From contig DGFJ01000042.1 of assembly GCA_002391625.1 (NCBI GenBank), positions 1 through 49,413 of the forward strand: a DNA stretch of 49,413 nt. The letters run 5' to 3'. The notes under the pieces were generated by a model. It had not been told where the DNA came from, ran no database searches, and saw nothing but the letters and a program-made list of their open reading frames with translations. The number at the start of each line of letters is the position of its first letter. Position 1 is the stretch's first letter. A program made the translations under genes and the position numbers. This document shows positions 9,101 through 18,060 of the stretch, in pieces. Source of the DNA: Ruminococcaceae bacterium UBA3903. Lineage in GTDB: Bacteria; Bacillota; Clostridia; Oscillospirales; Acutalibacteraceae.

Positions 9101-10264
9101 ATGAAATTATTTAAGGGAAAAAAGAAAAGTGAAACACCAGTACAAACAGCCTGTACACACAGCTACTGTGGTCATCCATTTACAGATATTAATGGGTATA
9201 TACCACTTAAGGGTGGTGAACAACGATTGTACGCTACGCTAAGGGAGGCCTTGCCAATTATTGATAGTGCCATTTGTAAAATAGTAAGATTAATGGGGGA
9301 TTTTACAGTGGAATGTGGAGATAAGTCGGCTCAAAAACAGATAAATAGATTTTTACAAAATGTACAGGTAAATGCCACTGGGGTTGGGATAAATACTTTT
9401 TTAGGAACATATTTGGATCAAATGCTGACCTATGGTACGGCCATAGGTGAGATAGTACCAGATGCGAACAGCAATAACATAGGGGCATTGTATAATGCAG
9501 ATTTGGATGATGTTGAGCTGAAACAAACAGATAATCCTTTGGAGATTTTGATTTGCAGACGTTGGGAAAACGGTGATGTGCAGCCTGTACCGTATCAATC
9601 ATTAGTTATGGTTACTGCACTAAGCCCTGACCCTGGCAGCGTCATAGGCACTTCGGTGCTGCACAGCTTACCATTTGTCAGTGATGTGTTGTTGAAAATT
9701 ATTAATACAGTTGGTGTGAACTGGGAACGTGTAGGAAATGTGCGTTTTGCCGTAACATATAAGCCTAGTGGAGATATGACAGCTGGTGCATATACAAGGG
9801 AGCGTGCTGCACAGATAGCAACAGAATGGAGCAAAGCCATGCGGGATACGAGCCAAGTGTCGGATTTTGTGTCTGTTGGTGATGTAGATATAAAGGTAAT
9901 AGGTGCAGATAATCAAGTTCTGGACTGTCAAGTGTCATCACGCATAATGCTGGAGCAGATTGTTTCTAAGCTGTCTATACCGCCCTTTTTACTAGGGCTA
10001 TCGTGGTCCAGCACCGAACGGATGTCATCACAACAGGCAGATATTTTAACCAGTGAGCTGGAGTATTATCGTTCGTTGTTAAACCCTGTTATTATAAAAA
10101 TATGTACCCTGTGGTTAAGGCTTAATGGCTATGATGATATATGTACAATTAATTGGAGCAACATTAACCTTCAGGATGAGGTGGAGCTGGCAAGTGCAAG
10201 GCTGGCAAATGCACAGGCTAAACAAATTGAAGAACAGTTAAAAAGCAGTGAGGTGAATCAATGA
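9101..10264 (+). CDS. Phage portal protein
   Basis: The 387-residue protein occupies the conserved slot after the terminase and has portal features: a long mixed region including LIGxSVL-like text (SVIGTSVLHSLPFVSDVLLK), the wing/stem helical pairs, and a C-terminal segment SIPPFLLGLSWSSTERMSS typical of DUF935/PBSX-type portals. A dodecameric ring of this protein forms the DNA gate of the head. It is somewhat short for the family. Ribosome site AGGAGGTGACGT is strong, and it overlaps the next gene by ATGA. Confidence 0.88.
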   Translation: MKLFKGKKKSETPVQTACTHSYCGHPFTDINGYIPLKGGEQRLYATLREALPIIDSAICKIVRLMGDFTVECGDKSAQKQINRFLQNVQVNATGVGINTFLGTYLDQMLTYGTAIGEIVPDANSNNIGALYNADLDDVELKQTDNPLEILICRRWENGDVQPVPYQSLVMVTALSPDPGSVIGTSVLHSLPFVSDVLLKIINTVGVNWERVGNVRFAVTYKPSGDMTAGAYTRERAAQIATEWSKAMRDTSQVSDFVSVGDVDIKVIGADNQVLDCQVSSRIMLEQIVSKLSIPPFLLGLSWSSTERMSSQQADILTSELEYYRSLLNPVIIKICTLWLRLNGYDDICTINWSNINLQDEVELASARLANAQAKQIEEQLKSSEVNQ

Positions 10265-11235
10265 AAAATGGTAGGGTGATAAAAGGGACACCTAATGATA
10301 ATCAGGACAGCGAGCTTGTCCTGATTAATAAATATACTAGACGTGAGCTGTCTATAGATGAGGTGTATGTATTTTCAGTTGTGCTGTGTGACAATGATGT
10401 TGATAGGGACAATGAAGCTTTTAGCAATACAGCGTTGGAGCTGCTAGGTGAAATGTTTGTTGGCAAAACAGGGGTGCTTGATCACAACCCAACAGCAAAA
10501 AATCAAACAGCACGAATTTTTAGCTGTAGAGTGGAACAGGTACAGGGTAAAACCACAGCATATGGAGAACAGTATTACCGCTTGGTAGGCAGGGCTTATA
10601 TGCCAAGGATAGACAGCAACCAAGACTTTATTATGGCCATTGACAGCGGTATAAATAAAGAGGTTAGTGTTGGATGCAGTGTGGGGGAGATACGCTGCTC
10701 CATATGTGGTGCAGACAGGAGGACAACGGGGTGCGCCCATATAGATGGTAATACCTATAATGGTAAGCAGTGTTACAGCATATTAGACAAGCCACTGGAC
10801 GCCTATGAATGGTCGTTTGTTGCTGTGCCGTCACAGGTGAATGCAGGTGTGATAAAAGGTTATAGGTTAAACAATAAGGAGGTAAATATGGAGGATATTA
10901 TTAAGTGCCTGAAAAAAGGTACAGCTGTAACCTTAGATAAGGCACAGGCAGATAAATTAAATAGTTACATTGAATTGCTTGAAAAGAGGGCAGTGGACGG
11001 TGAACAATACAGACAGGATTTAACCAATCAGGTGGTTAGATTAAGCTTAATTGTACAGCCGGAAATTGCAAAGTCCGATATATTGGACATTGCAGATAAG
11101 ATGACTATTGAACAGCTGAAAAGCTTTAAATCTTGTTACAGGGCAAGGGTAGGGGATACTTTGCCTACAGTACCACAGCTATCAAAAAGTGGTGGAAAAA
11201 TTAGTAAAACAAACAATACAGAATACAATATTTAA
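10261..11235 (+). CDS. Prohead protease fused to scaffold region
   Basis: The 324-residue protein follows the portal in the usual order. The N-terminal two thirds (residues 1-200) resemble XkdF/HK97-type prohead serine protease, with GKTGVLDHN and later VSVGCSVGEI and EWSFVAVPSQVNAGV; an unusual cysteine/histidine cluster (CSICGADRRTTGCAH) lies at about residues 143-160 and may bind zinc. The last 115 residues are helical and Gln/Lys-rich, like a scaffold. An internal start supports separate scaffold production (see 10888). Confidence 0.8.
   Translation: MKNGRVIKGTPNDNQDSELVLINKYTRRELSIDEVYVFSVVLCDNDVDRDNEAFSNTALELLGEMFVGKTGVLDHNPTAKNQTARIFSCRVEQVQGKTTAYGEQYYRLVGRAYMPRIDSNQDFIMAIDSGINKEVSVGCSVGEIRCSICGADRRTTGCAHIDGNTYNGKQCYSILDKPLDAYEWSFVAVPSQVNAGVIKGYRLNNKEVNMEDIIKCLKKGTAVTLDKAQADKLNSYIELLEKRAVDGEQYRQDLTNQVVRLSLIVQPEIAKSDILDIADKMTIEQLKSFKSCYRARVGDTLPTVPQLSKSGGKISKTNNTEYNI
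10888..11235 (+). CDS. Nested in-frame scaffold protein (internal start)
   Basis: Inside the protease gene AAGGAGGTAAAT precedes an in-frame ATG at 10888, a better ribosome site than that of the parent gene. Translation from here gives 115 residues beginning MEDIIKCLKKG, mostly helical and charged. Nested protease/scaffold pairs sharing a C-terminus are known from lambda C/Nu3. The arrangement is directly visible; the scaffold role is inferred. Confidence 0.6.
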   Translation: MEDIIKCLKKGTAVTLDKAQADKLNSYIELLEKRAVDGEQYRQDLTNQVVRLSLIVQPEIAKSDILDIADKMTIEQLKSFKSCYRARVGDTLPTVPQLSKSGGKISKTNNTEYNI

Positions 11236-11252
11236 TTGGGAGGATGATTTAT

Positions 11253-11591
11253 ATGAACGTAGATTTTAAGGGATATTTAGATAAGGTTATTACATTTGAG
11301 TGTGACAGTACAGTTACTCAATCAGGTACAGCTGTAAAAATGGCAGGCAACGGTACGGTGTCCGCAGCCACAGACGGAGAGGCCTTCATTGGTGTAGCAG
11401 CAGATGTTAGAGATGGCTTTGCCACTGTGCAAACTACCGGTGCAGTGGAGATGAAAAAATCAGGTACAATAGCGGTAGGCTTTCAAAAGCTAGTAAGTGG
11501 CGGCAGTGGAATTGTGAAGGTTAATACAACGTCTGGCAAGGAATATATTGTTCTAAGCGTTGATGATAACACAGCAACATTTATTCTTTAA
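11253..11591 (+). CDS. Probable capsid decoration protein
   Basis: A 112-residue beta-rich, Gly/Thr/Val-rich protein between the protease and major capsid genes, the slot of lambda gpD-like head-stabilising proteins. ATG 11253 is preferred over ATG 11244 because GGGAGG directly abuts the latter. No catalytic motif is visible. The assignment rests on position, length and composition. Confidence 0.55.
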   Translation: MNVDFKGYLDKVITFECDSTVTQSGTAVKMAGNGTVSAATDGEAFIGVAADVRDGFATVQTTGAVEMKKSGTIAVGFQKLVSGGSGIVKVNTTSGKEYIVLSVDDNTATFIL

Positions 11592-11610
11592 TTAATAGGA
11601 GGAAAATAAT

Positions 11611-12618
11611 ATGGCAAATTACGAGAATATTACAATAGAAAAAGGTATGTATGGAAGAAAGGGAAAGACCTTAACACAGGTGCTGGAGGAGCTGGACCCG
11701 TCTGATAATTATGCAAATACTCCCTTAGATGGCATGGACGCTTTTCAACGTCAGCTAAAGCGTTTTGATATTAAGGTGAGCGGTCCAAAATCTGACATGG
11801 TAGAAAAATTCTTTCAAACCTCAAACAGTGCGGCGTTATTCCCAGAATATGTAAGCCGTGCGGTTAGACAAGGGATAGAAACAGCTGATGTGCTGTCAAG
11901 TATTACAGCTGCAGTGACAAAAATAGATGGTATGGACTATCGCAGTATAGCGTCTACACCTACTGAAAACGACAAAGCCTTAAAGGTAATAGGTGAGGGT
12001 GCGTATATACCACAAACGACTATTAAGACACAGGAAAACCTAGTAAAGCTACATAAGCGTGGCAGGATGTTAGTGTCTACATATGAAGCACTGCGTTTTC
12101 AGCGACTGGATTTGTTTACTGTTACGTTACGACAGATTGGCGCTTATATTGCAAAAACACAGCTGTCTGATGCTGTGGAGGTTATTTTAAATGGTGATGG
12201 TAACAGCAATCCAGCAGTGGCAGTTACAGGTACATCAACAGGTATTGTGTATAGCGATTTGGTAAAGCTGTGGACAAGTCTATCTCCATATGAATTAAAC
12301 ACTATTCTGGCACCCACTGCTGTTATTCAGGCTATTTTGGCAATGCCAGAAATGCAGGATGCTGCTGCAGGGCTTAATTTTCAGGGTACAGGCAAGCTTA
12401 TTACACCTATGGGTGCAACGCTTATTCATGTACCAACGATGGACAGTAAAACTGTTATTGGACTGGATAAAAATTGTGCTTTAGAGCTGGTACAGGCTGG
12501 GGATGTGTTAATCGACTATGACAAGCTAATAGATAGACAGTTAGAACGAGCAACAATAAGTGTAATATCTGGCTTTGCAAAGATATTTACAGATGCATCT
12601 AAAAAGCTGACTTTATAA
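11611..12618 (+). CDS. Major capsid protein (HK97 fold)
   Basis: The 335-residue protein follows TAGGAGG and has the order of an HK97-fold capsid subunit: a short helical N-arm (about residues 1-65), a segment rich in PEYVSRAVRQGIE, an E-loop-like region around residues 115-145 (VIGEGAYIPQTTIKTQENLV), then a long helix/A-domain ending in a small basic tail. It resembles capsid proteins of PBSX-like and clostridial myophages. Several hundred copies would make the shell. No large deletion or broken frame is seen. Confidence 0.85.
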   Translation: MANYENITIEKGMYGRKGKTLTQVLEELDPSDNYANTPLDGMDAFQRQLKRFDIKVSGPKSDMVEKFFQTSNSAALFPEYVSRAVRQGIETADVLSSITAAVTKIDGMDYRSIASTPTENDKALKVIGEGAYIPQTTIKTQENLVKLHKRGRMLVSTYEALRFQRLDLFTVTLRQIGAYIAKTQLSDAVEVILNGDGNSNPAVAVTGTSTGIVYSDLVKLWTSLSPYELNTILAPTAVIQAILAMPEMQDAAAGLNFQGTGKLITPMGATLIHVPTMDSKTVIGLDKNCALELVQAGDVLIDYDKLIDRQLERATISVISGFAKIFTDASKKLTL

Positions 12619-12627
12619 GGCGGTGCT

Positions 12628-12990
12628 GTGGTGGATTATGAGCAAGTCCTTGAACGTTTTATTACATTAACTGGGATGGATGAGGATACAGCAATAAAAT
12701 GGCAATGGTTGTGTAACGACGCCATTATCAGCATAGCTAACCGTTTAAAGTCAAATGTAAATGCTGATGAAAGCTGTGGCAGGTTGTCTGCCGCAGCCGC
12801 GGCATTAGCCTTCTATAACTATACAGTGCTAAAGGGTGATGATAAAATCAGCTCCTTTAAGGCGGGTGATGTTACCATCGGCTTTAGCAACAGCTTATCA
12901 GTGGATGGCTTAACATTGTGGCAACAAGCGGAGCGGTCGGTGGCGGATCTGCTAACGGATCATAGCTTTATTTTTAAGAGGGTGAAGTAG
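12628..12990 (+). CDS. Head-tail connector (gp6-like)
   Basis: A 120-residue, largely helical protein directly after the capsid gene, where the adaptor ring subunit that docks on the portal is normally encoded. The start is one of two adjacent GTG codons (12628 or 12631) after AAGGCGG. The sequence includes the family-like middle helix SAAAAALAFYNYTVLKG. It is assigned mainly by position, size and helical character. Confidence 0.6.
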   Translation: MVDYEQVLERFITLTGMDEDTAIKWQWLCNDAIISIANRLKSNVNADESCGRLSAAAAALAFYNYTVLKGDDKISSFKAGDVTIGFSNSLSVDGLTLWQQAERSVADLLTDHSFIFKRVK

Positions 12991-12992
12991 GA

Positions 12993-13346
12993 ATGGCTAT
13001 AATTGACGGTATAAAGGAAATTATTACTGCTTACGGTGGGAAAATACAGCTATCGTATGATGGTGCTACTGTTGAAACTAATGGCTTTATACAACCACTG
13101 CGTTATAAAAATAAAATGTATTTAGATGGTTCATATTTGCCATGTGGTTACTGTGACGGCGGTCATTATTTGTATATTGGCAAGGCTGAAGCTGTACCAG
13201 ATAATACAGACGTTATTTTAAAAACTGCTGACGATAGAGAATATATTATTGTAAGAAGTGAGATGTACTATTTATGGGACACGCCACTGTATTTATGGGC
13301 AATTTTAACACCTAGCGTTAGGGGTGATGAAAATACAGAATTGTAA
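12993..13346 (+). CDS. Probable head-closure / neck protein
   Basis: A 117-residue beta-rich protein two bases after the previous stop. It contains KYLGKA-like text (HYLYIGKAEAVPDN) and resembles small head-tail joining (stopper) proteins in PBSX-type phages, which plug the portal channel after packaging. It overlaps the following gene by 20 bases. Confidence comes from gene order rather than a diagnostic motif. Confidence 0.5.
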   Translation: MAIIDGIKEIITAYGGKIQLSYDGATVETNGFIQPLRYKNKMYLDGSYLPCGYCDGGHYLYIGKAEAVPDNTDVILKTADDREYIIVRSEMYYLWDTPLYLWAILTPSVRGDENTEL

Positions 13347-14109
13347 ATTGATTTTAAAGAGTTTATTGGATACGTTAAAATCCTGTGAAAAGTTAAGTGC
13401 ATTAAATATAACAGAGGCATACAGGGACAGTAAATTTCAAAATCCTGTTACCAGCAATACCGCAACAGTTAGCCTTTATAGCTCAAATATAAATAAATCG
13501 GATGAGGCTGTAACTGTTGAAAAATATATATATGCTGTTAACTTATATACAAGTGTCCGATATACAGGACAGACGTGCATAAACATTATATCAGAAATCG
13601 CAGATGTGCTTTTGCAGGTTAATAATGGTGAAGTCATACGCACCTGTGAAATTTCACAGGTTACTTATGATAATACAGCTAGGTCGTTTCATGCGGTACT
13701 ATATCTGACATTGGATTTTTCTACATATGAGGACATATCACCCGCGGGAGATAGTGTATCTAATGTTAATATTGATGTTAACAATAAGAAGATTGCCAAT
13801 TGTAAAACCTTTAATGTAAAAGTAAAGAAAAGTACATATGACATTAAGGTTTATAACCAAGCTAAGCCTTTCGATACAGTTATGATAAAAACAGAATATA
13901 CCATATATCTAAAAAGATTGGTTAGGTCGGCAGCTGATATTAACATAATTGATTTGACGGACTTTATGTTGACGATAAGTCAATATGAAACAGAAACAAT
14001 ATACACAGGCTGTAACGTTACAGCTTGTGAGGAAATTATGGATAACAACCGTTATACAGTGGAAAATATTACAATTACAGCAACAGGCAAAGGTATAAAG
14101 GGGGGCTGA
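13327..14109 (+). CDS. Probable tail-terminator/tube fusion protein
   Basis: The 260-residue protein appears to have two parts. Residues 1-135 look like a minor tail terminator (helix, then beta strands with YIYAVNLYTSV and a long helix DVLLQVNNG). Residues 150-260 are beta-rich (KTFNVKVKKSTYDIKVYN) and suggest a tube-like fold. ATG 13327 follows GGGG; GTG 13324 is adjacent. In contractile phages these are separate genes with a sheath gene between them. Neither half has a diagnostic catalytic motif, so the two-domain reading is an inference. Confidence 0.45.
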   Translation: MKIQNCKLILKSLLDTLKSCEKLSALNITEAYRDSKFQNPVTSNTATVSLYSSNINKSDEAVTVEKYIYAVNLYTSVRYTGQTCINIISEIADVLLQVNNGEVIRTCEISQVTYDNTARSFHAVLYLTLDFSTYEDISPAGDSVSNVNIDVNNKKIANCKTFNVKVKKSTYDIKVYNQAKPFDTVMIKTEYTIYLKRLVRSAADINIIDLTDFMLTISQYETETIYTGCNVTACEEIMDNNRYTVENITITATGKGIKGG

Positions 14110-14111
14110 AT

Positions 14112-14255
14112 ATGACCGATAAAGGTGATGTTGTTTATAGTTATGCAGACGAGGCTGTAAATTACGGCGAATACGGCGAAGGGATATCAGCTGTTTTTGA
14201 ACAGGACAGCCGTCGTTATCCGTCGCATTTAAATGAGGAGGAGCAGGTGAAATGA
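14112..14255 (+). CDS. 47-residue phage ORF of unknown function
   Basis: AAAGGGGGGCT precedes ATG 14112; the frame reads MTDKGDVVYSYADEAVNYGE and ends in an acidic helix (NEEEQVK), with its stop overlapping the next ATG (ATGA, 14252-14255). It is Tyr/Glu-rich with no membrane segment. It occupies the place where tail chaperones and a tape measure are encoded in relatives. I do not recognise it. Confidence 0.6.
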   Translation: MTDKGDVVYSYADEAVNYGEYGEGISAVFEQDSRRYPSHLNEEEQVK

Positions 14256-14779
14256 CAAATATGGCAAGTATGAGGTACAAGGGATACACATTACACCATA
14301 ATCCCCAGACAGTAACTGTTACAAATGCAAAGGACATAAAAAAACATACTTTGCCGTATTTGTGTGGTATGGTTGAGGACTTTGCCAGACAGCCACAGGT
14401 AATATCAGGAGAGGGCGTTCTGTATGGTGATGATTGCTACGAACAGTTTAAAATGCTGTTAACGCTACAGAAGGAGTGTACCTGTGGTGTATTGTCTATG
14501 ATTAATTTAGAACCAATATATGCAATGTTTACTTCCTTAACACAAATTAATGAGCCTGTAGATAACATATTAAGATATAAATTCACATTTACTGAAAGTA
14601 CATTGGATAAACCAGCTGTAAACCTAACAGACAGTCGTTATTATACAGTGTCAGATGGTGAAACCTTGTGGGATATAGGGTACAAGGTTAATATACCTGT
14701 GGAAAAGCTTTTAGAGCTTAACCCTATAATAAGGCGGTGTGATGATATAAATGTGGGTGATATGGTGGTGTTGAGATGA
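14252..14779 (+). CDS. LysM tail/baseplate protein (XkdP-like)
   Basis: A 175-residue protein with a C-terminal LysM domain (about residues 127-175: SDGETLWDIGYKVNIPVEKL then NPII...INVGDMVVL), as in PBSX XkdP. The N-terminal part (1-120) resembles the baseplate adaptor domain of the same family. The LysM module probably contacts peptidoglycan or the tube tip. It has a strong GAGGAGG ribosome site, and its stop overlaps the next start. Confidence 0.8.
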   Translation: MTNMASMRYKGYTLHHNPQTVTVTNAKDIKKHTLPYLCGMVEDFARQPQVISGEGVLYGDDCYEQFKMLLTLQKECTCGVLSMINLEPIYAMFTSLTQINEPVDNILRYKFTFTESTLDKPAVNLTDSRYYTVSDGETLWDIGYKVNIPVEKLLELNPIIRRCDDINVGDMVVLR

Positions 14780-15717
14780 ATGTATTTGCAATAACAGAGG
14801 GTGGCGAGAAGGTTATGCTGCCACAGCCTGTTTCATTGTGCATTAATTGCGAGATAGATGTGCCTGCCGACGATATTACTATAACCTTTGCAATGAACAG
14901 CATTCCACCTTTAGCTTTTTTAACAGTAACAGAAAATGGCAGTAACATTTTTATGGGTATTGTTGATGAACAGGAAAAAACTATAGGGGCGGATGGCACA
15001 TTAATAAAAATAACGGGACGAAGCATGGCAGCCTTATTGTTAGATAATGAGGCTAAACCAACAAACTATACTAATCTTTCTGATGAAGTACTGTTTTATA
15101 ATCATATTGAGCCATATGGTTTAACAGGATTTTTAGGTGATGACGCTTCGTATATTGGTAATATGTCCATTGATAAGGGTGTTACACAGTGGCAGGTGGT
15201 TGAGGATTACTGTGGTAAAAAGTATAATACCGTACCTAGAATTAACGAGGAGGGTATTGCAGTGTTAAATGGCAGTATATCACAGAAAAAGCTTTTGTTT
15301 TCTAATACTGTAAAAAGAGGTATGCCATATGTGAGTTGTAAAATAAAGACTAAACGTCATAGCATGCTGTCACATATTTATGTAAGAACATCACCTGCTG
15401 ACGGATACACCACAACATTAATAAACACCACAGCAGTGAAAAAGGGTGTGATGCGTAGGCGTTATCTAAATGTAGCAGATATGAAGGGAAGGACGCTGGA
15501 TATAGGGGATAAGATGATAGAAAAAAGCAATCAAGGCAACCTGACAGTTACCCTGTGCTGTCCCTGCGGTGTTTTGGGGTGTTTAGGTGCTATGGCTACT
15601 GTTGATGATATAGCTGTGGAGAATGGGTCACAGCTGACGATTAGTAAGGTAAGATATGTGTTGTCCTCACAGGGGCAATACACATACCTTACGTTAAAGG
15701 AGGTACTATGTGGATAA
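14776..15717 (+). CDS. Baseplate hub protein (XkdQ / late-control D type)
   Basis: The 313-residue protein has the beta-barrel layout of gpD/gp27-type hub subunits: an N-terminal strand-rich domain with IFMGIVDEQEKTIGADG and KITGRSMAALLLDNE, then a middle domain including the WQVVEDYCGKKYNT segment typical of XkdQ. In contractile tails three copies form the hub between tube and spike. It overlaps both neighbours. Confidence 0.8.
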   Translation: MNVFAITEGGEKVMLPQPVSLCINCEIDVPADDITITFAMNSIPPLAFLTVTENGSNIFMGIVDEQEKTIGADGTLIKITGRSMAALLLDNEAKPTNYTNLSDEVLFYNHIEPYGLTGFLGDDASYIGNMSIDKGVTQWQVVEDYCGKKYNTVPRINEEGIAVLNGSISQKKLLFSNTVKRGMPYVSCKIKTKRHSMLSHIYVRTSPADGYTTTLINTTAVKKGVMRRRYLNVADMKGRTLDIGDKMIEKSNQGNLTVTLCCPCGVLGCLGAMATVDDIAVENGSQLTISKVRYVLSSQGQYTYLTLKEVLCG

Positions 15718-16043
15718 ATAAGAATATAGTAGATAGAACAGTCAGGAAAAATAAGCCTATGTGTGGTAAAGTGACGCAGACAGGGAACACTACGGTTAAT
15801 ATTCAGTCGGAAAAGCAGTGTGTGGAATTGCCTATCATAGCCCCCTGGGGTGTTGCGTATGTACCTAAGCCTGATACAACAACCGTGATTATGCCATTAG
15901 GTGATGGTGATGGATGTATAGGCACTGTGGTAGAGGACAGGGGACTAAAACCCGGTGAGGTTATGCTGTATTCGGCTGGTGGTGCAACACTTATACTGAA
16001 AAATGACGGTACAATAGTGGCTAACGGTAAGATAATAGCGTAG
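15708..16043 (+). CDS. Baseplate spike / gp45-like OB-fold protein
   Basis: A 111-residue protein. An OB-fold-like N-terminus (CGKVTQTGNTTVNIQ, PIIAPWGVAYVPK) with DGDGCIGTV is followed by a repetitive beta C-terminus (GGATLILKNDGTIVANGKI), the pattern of Mu gp45/P2 gpV central spikes. A trimer would cap the hub and puncture the envelope. AAGGAGG is present; it overlaps the hub gene by 10 bases. It lacks the usual C-terminal metal-binding HxH tip. Confidence 0.72.
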   Translation: MWINKNIVDRTVRKNKPMCGKVTQTGNTTVNIQSEKQCVELPIIAPWGVAYVPKPDTTTVIMPLGDGDGCIGTVVEDRGLKPGEVMLYSAGGATLILKNDGTIVANGKIIA

Positions 16044-16054
16044 AAGGAGGTACA

Positions 16055-16399
16055 ATGGATACAGCATTAAAAAATGGGGATTTTAATTTAGAAAATTGTG
16101 GCTCGCCATACTTGATTGATGATATTGAGGAAATTTTACAGCGAGCTACAATTGCGTTGACTGTAAAAAAGGGCAGCGATATTTATAACAGAGAATTTGG
16201 CAGTCAGCTATATATGGTGGATTTTAATGATAGCAGATGGGAAAGTACGGTAGAGCTATTAGTACGAGAGGCTTTAAAAAAGTTTGTGCCACAGGCAGAT
16301 GTGTTATCTGTTACAGGTGATGTTATAGATGATAGACATAAGGTAACGGTTGTGATATGTGCCTGTGGAAAAGCTGGTGAAATTGAGGTGATTATTTAA
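16055..16399 (+). CDS. Baseplate wedge protein, gp25/W-like (XkdS)
   Basis: The 114-residue protein has the gp25-like signature: DIEEILQRATIALTVKKG near the start, the conserved EFGSQLYMVDF turn, and a helical segment VELLVREALKKFVPQ. In T4, P2 and PBSX this subunit joins wedge and sheath. An AGAAGGAGG site precedes ATG 16055, and the stop overlaps the next ATG. Confidence 0.78.
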   Translation: MDTALKNGDFNLENCGSPYLIDDIEEILQRATIALTVKKGSDIYNREFGSQLYMVDFNDSRWESTVELLVREALKKFVPQADVLSVTGDVIDDRHKVTVVICACGKAGEIEVII

Positions 16400-17472
16400 T
16401 GGAAAGCTACGATACAATTTTGAAGAGAATGAAAAGCAATTTTTTAGTAAAATGCGGTTTTCCTGCGGATAATGCATCTGACATTGCTTTGCGTATGGAG
16501 GTGCTGGCAGGTGAAATTTTTTCTGCGGGTTCATATTTGGAATGGATTCGCAATCAAATGTTTCCACAAACTGCACAGGGTAAGTATTTGGATTACCACG
16601 CACAGCTGCGGGGACTTACACGGAAATCTCCAATTAAATCTACAGTGTTACTTTATTTTTATGTTGCCAATGCTGTGGGAGCTACATTGGCAATTCCCAA
16701 GGGTACAATTTGTAGTACATCCGGGGATAAGGGCGTGCGGTTTATAACTACAGAGGATTCCTACATAGCCGCTGGTATGAAGGCTATATATGTTAGGGCA
16801 GAGGCTATGGAGTATGGTAATAGAGGCAATGTTGCCACAGGCACAGTTACAGTGCTAGTTACTCTGCCGTTAACTGATTTAAAGGTTACTAATACTACAT
16901 TAGTGACGGTTGGCGTGGATGAAGAAAGTGATGACAGCTTGCGTAGGAGGGTTCTTAGCAGTATGTCTGATATTTCTAACGGTACAAACGGTGCATTTTA
17001 TAAAAGCATTGCTTCTTCCTATAGTGGAGTGAATTCAGCAGGTGTAATACCTAGAAATCGTGGTAATGGTACGGTGGATGTGTTTTTAGGTGGTAAGGGT
17101 ACTGCGGTGTCCTCTAGTGTAGTTGAAACAGTACAGTCCGGTATTAATAGCCTGCGTGAGATGAATGTTGATGTATTGGTGCAGCCAGCTACATTGCTGA
17201 CGTATAACGTATATGTAGCCGTTAAGATAAAAACCGGTTTTGACATCGATGATGTGAGCGACAATATTTTGGCTAGGCTAAAAGAATATTTTGCAACACT
17301 TTTTGTAGGGGAAAGTGTGTATCTGTCTAACTTAGGTGAAATAATTTTTCATGTGGATGGTGTGGAGAATTATACATTTAACAGCTTATATACAAAGGAT
17401 ATGAAAATTGCTAATTCTCAGTTAGCGGTTGTGGATAAAATAATTGTTACAGAGGCTGGTGACTGGTCATGA
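16399..17472 (+). CDS. Baseplate J protein (XkdT-like)
   Basis: A 357-residue gpJ/gp6-type wedge protein. It shows the family's AGSYLEWIRNQMFPQTAQGK near the N-terminus and EESDDSLRRRVLSSMSD, then ANGT-like NGAFYKSIASSYSGV and a C-terminal VAVKIKTGFDIDDV region that interacts with neighbouring wedge subunits. The length is close to normal for the family. It is coupled to genes on both sides. Confidence 0.9.
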   Translation: MESYDTILKRMKSNFLVKCGFPADNASDIALRMEVLAGEIFSAGSYLEWIRNQMFPQTAQGKYLDYHAQLRGLTRKSPIKSTVLLYFYVANAVGATLAIPKGTICSTSGDKGVRFITTEDSYIAAGMKAIYVRAEAMEYGNRGNVATGTVTVLVTLPLTDLKVTNTTLVTVGVDEESDDSLRRRVLSSMSDISNGTNGAFYKSIASSYSGVNSAGVIPRNRGNGTVDVFLGGKGTAVSSSVVETVQSGINSLREMNVDVLVQPATLLTYNVYVAVKIKTGFDIDDVSDNILARLKEYFATLFVGESVYLSNLGEIIFHVDGVENYTFNSLYTKDMKIANSQLAVVDKIIVTEAGDWS

Positions 17473-18038
17473 CAGCCTTACGGTCAATGATAAACAGCAC
17501 ACAGCCATTAGGCGTATATAATCTAGCGGAAAGCTCCTTGGTTTATAAGGAGTTATCAGTGTATGCCACCGCATTGGACAGACTAACGGAGCAGATATCC
17601 ACCTTGGAGAAGGAAATCTTTGTGCAAACTGCTACGGATTTTGGATTATCAAGCTGGGAGGAGATATGGGGTCTGCCACGAACTGATTTATCAAACGAAA
17701 AGCGCAGAGAAATGATAATGTCACGTTGCAGTCTGAATTATAACGACTTTACGTCGTTATCTCTTAGTAAGCTGTTTAACGCAATCGCCTTTCCTGCAAC
17801 TTTTGTTGAGGATGCAGAGCATTTTTGTTTGTATATAAGCAGTGACAAGAGTAAATATTCGATGCCACAGCGTCAATGGATAGCACAGCAGATTGAAGAA
17901 TTTATACCTGCACATTTACAGGTGTATATAGATTTTAGAACTATTGATTGGGATGATATAGACAATAAAAAACATACATTCTATACAATGGACGGCATGG
18001 GGTACACATGGGAAGAAATAGAAAGCTACAGTGTATAA
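17469..18038 (+). CDS. Baseplate gpI-like protein (YmfQ/XkdU)
   Basis: The 189-residue protein matches the YmfQ/DUF2313 family: PLGVYNLAESSLVYKELSVY at the start, TATDFGLSSWEEIWGL in the middle and RREMIMSRC following. These proteins are the outer baseplate wedge to which fibres attach. It overlaps the gpJ gene by ATGA, and a fibre gene follows 22 bases later. The tail ends in aromatic/acidic text (GYTWEEIES). Confidence 0.85.
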   Translation: MTALRSMINSTQPLGVYNLAESSLVYKELSVYATALDRLTEQISTLEKEIFVQTATDFGLSSWEEIWGLPRTDLSNEKRREMIMSRCSLNYNDFTSLSLSKLFNAIAFPATFVEDAEHFCLYISSDKSKYSMPQRQWIAQQIEEFIPAHLQVYIDFRTIDWDDIDNKKHTFYTMDGMGYTWEEIESYSV

Positions 18039-18060
18039 TAAAGGGAGATGAAGTTTATTT

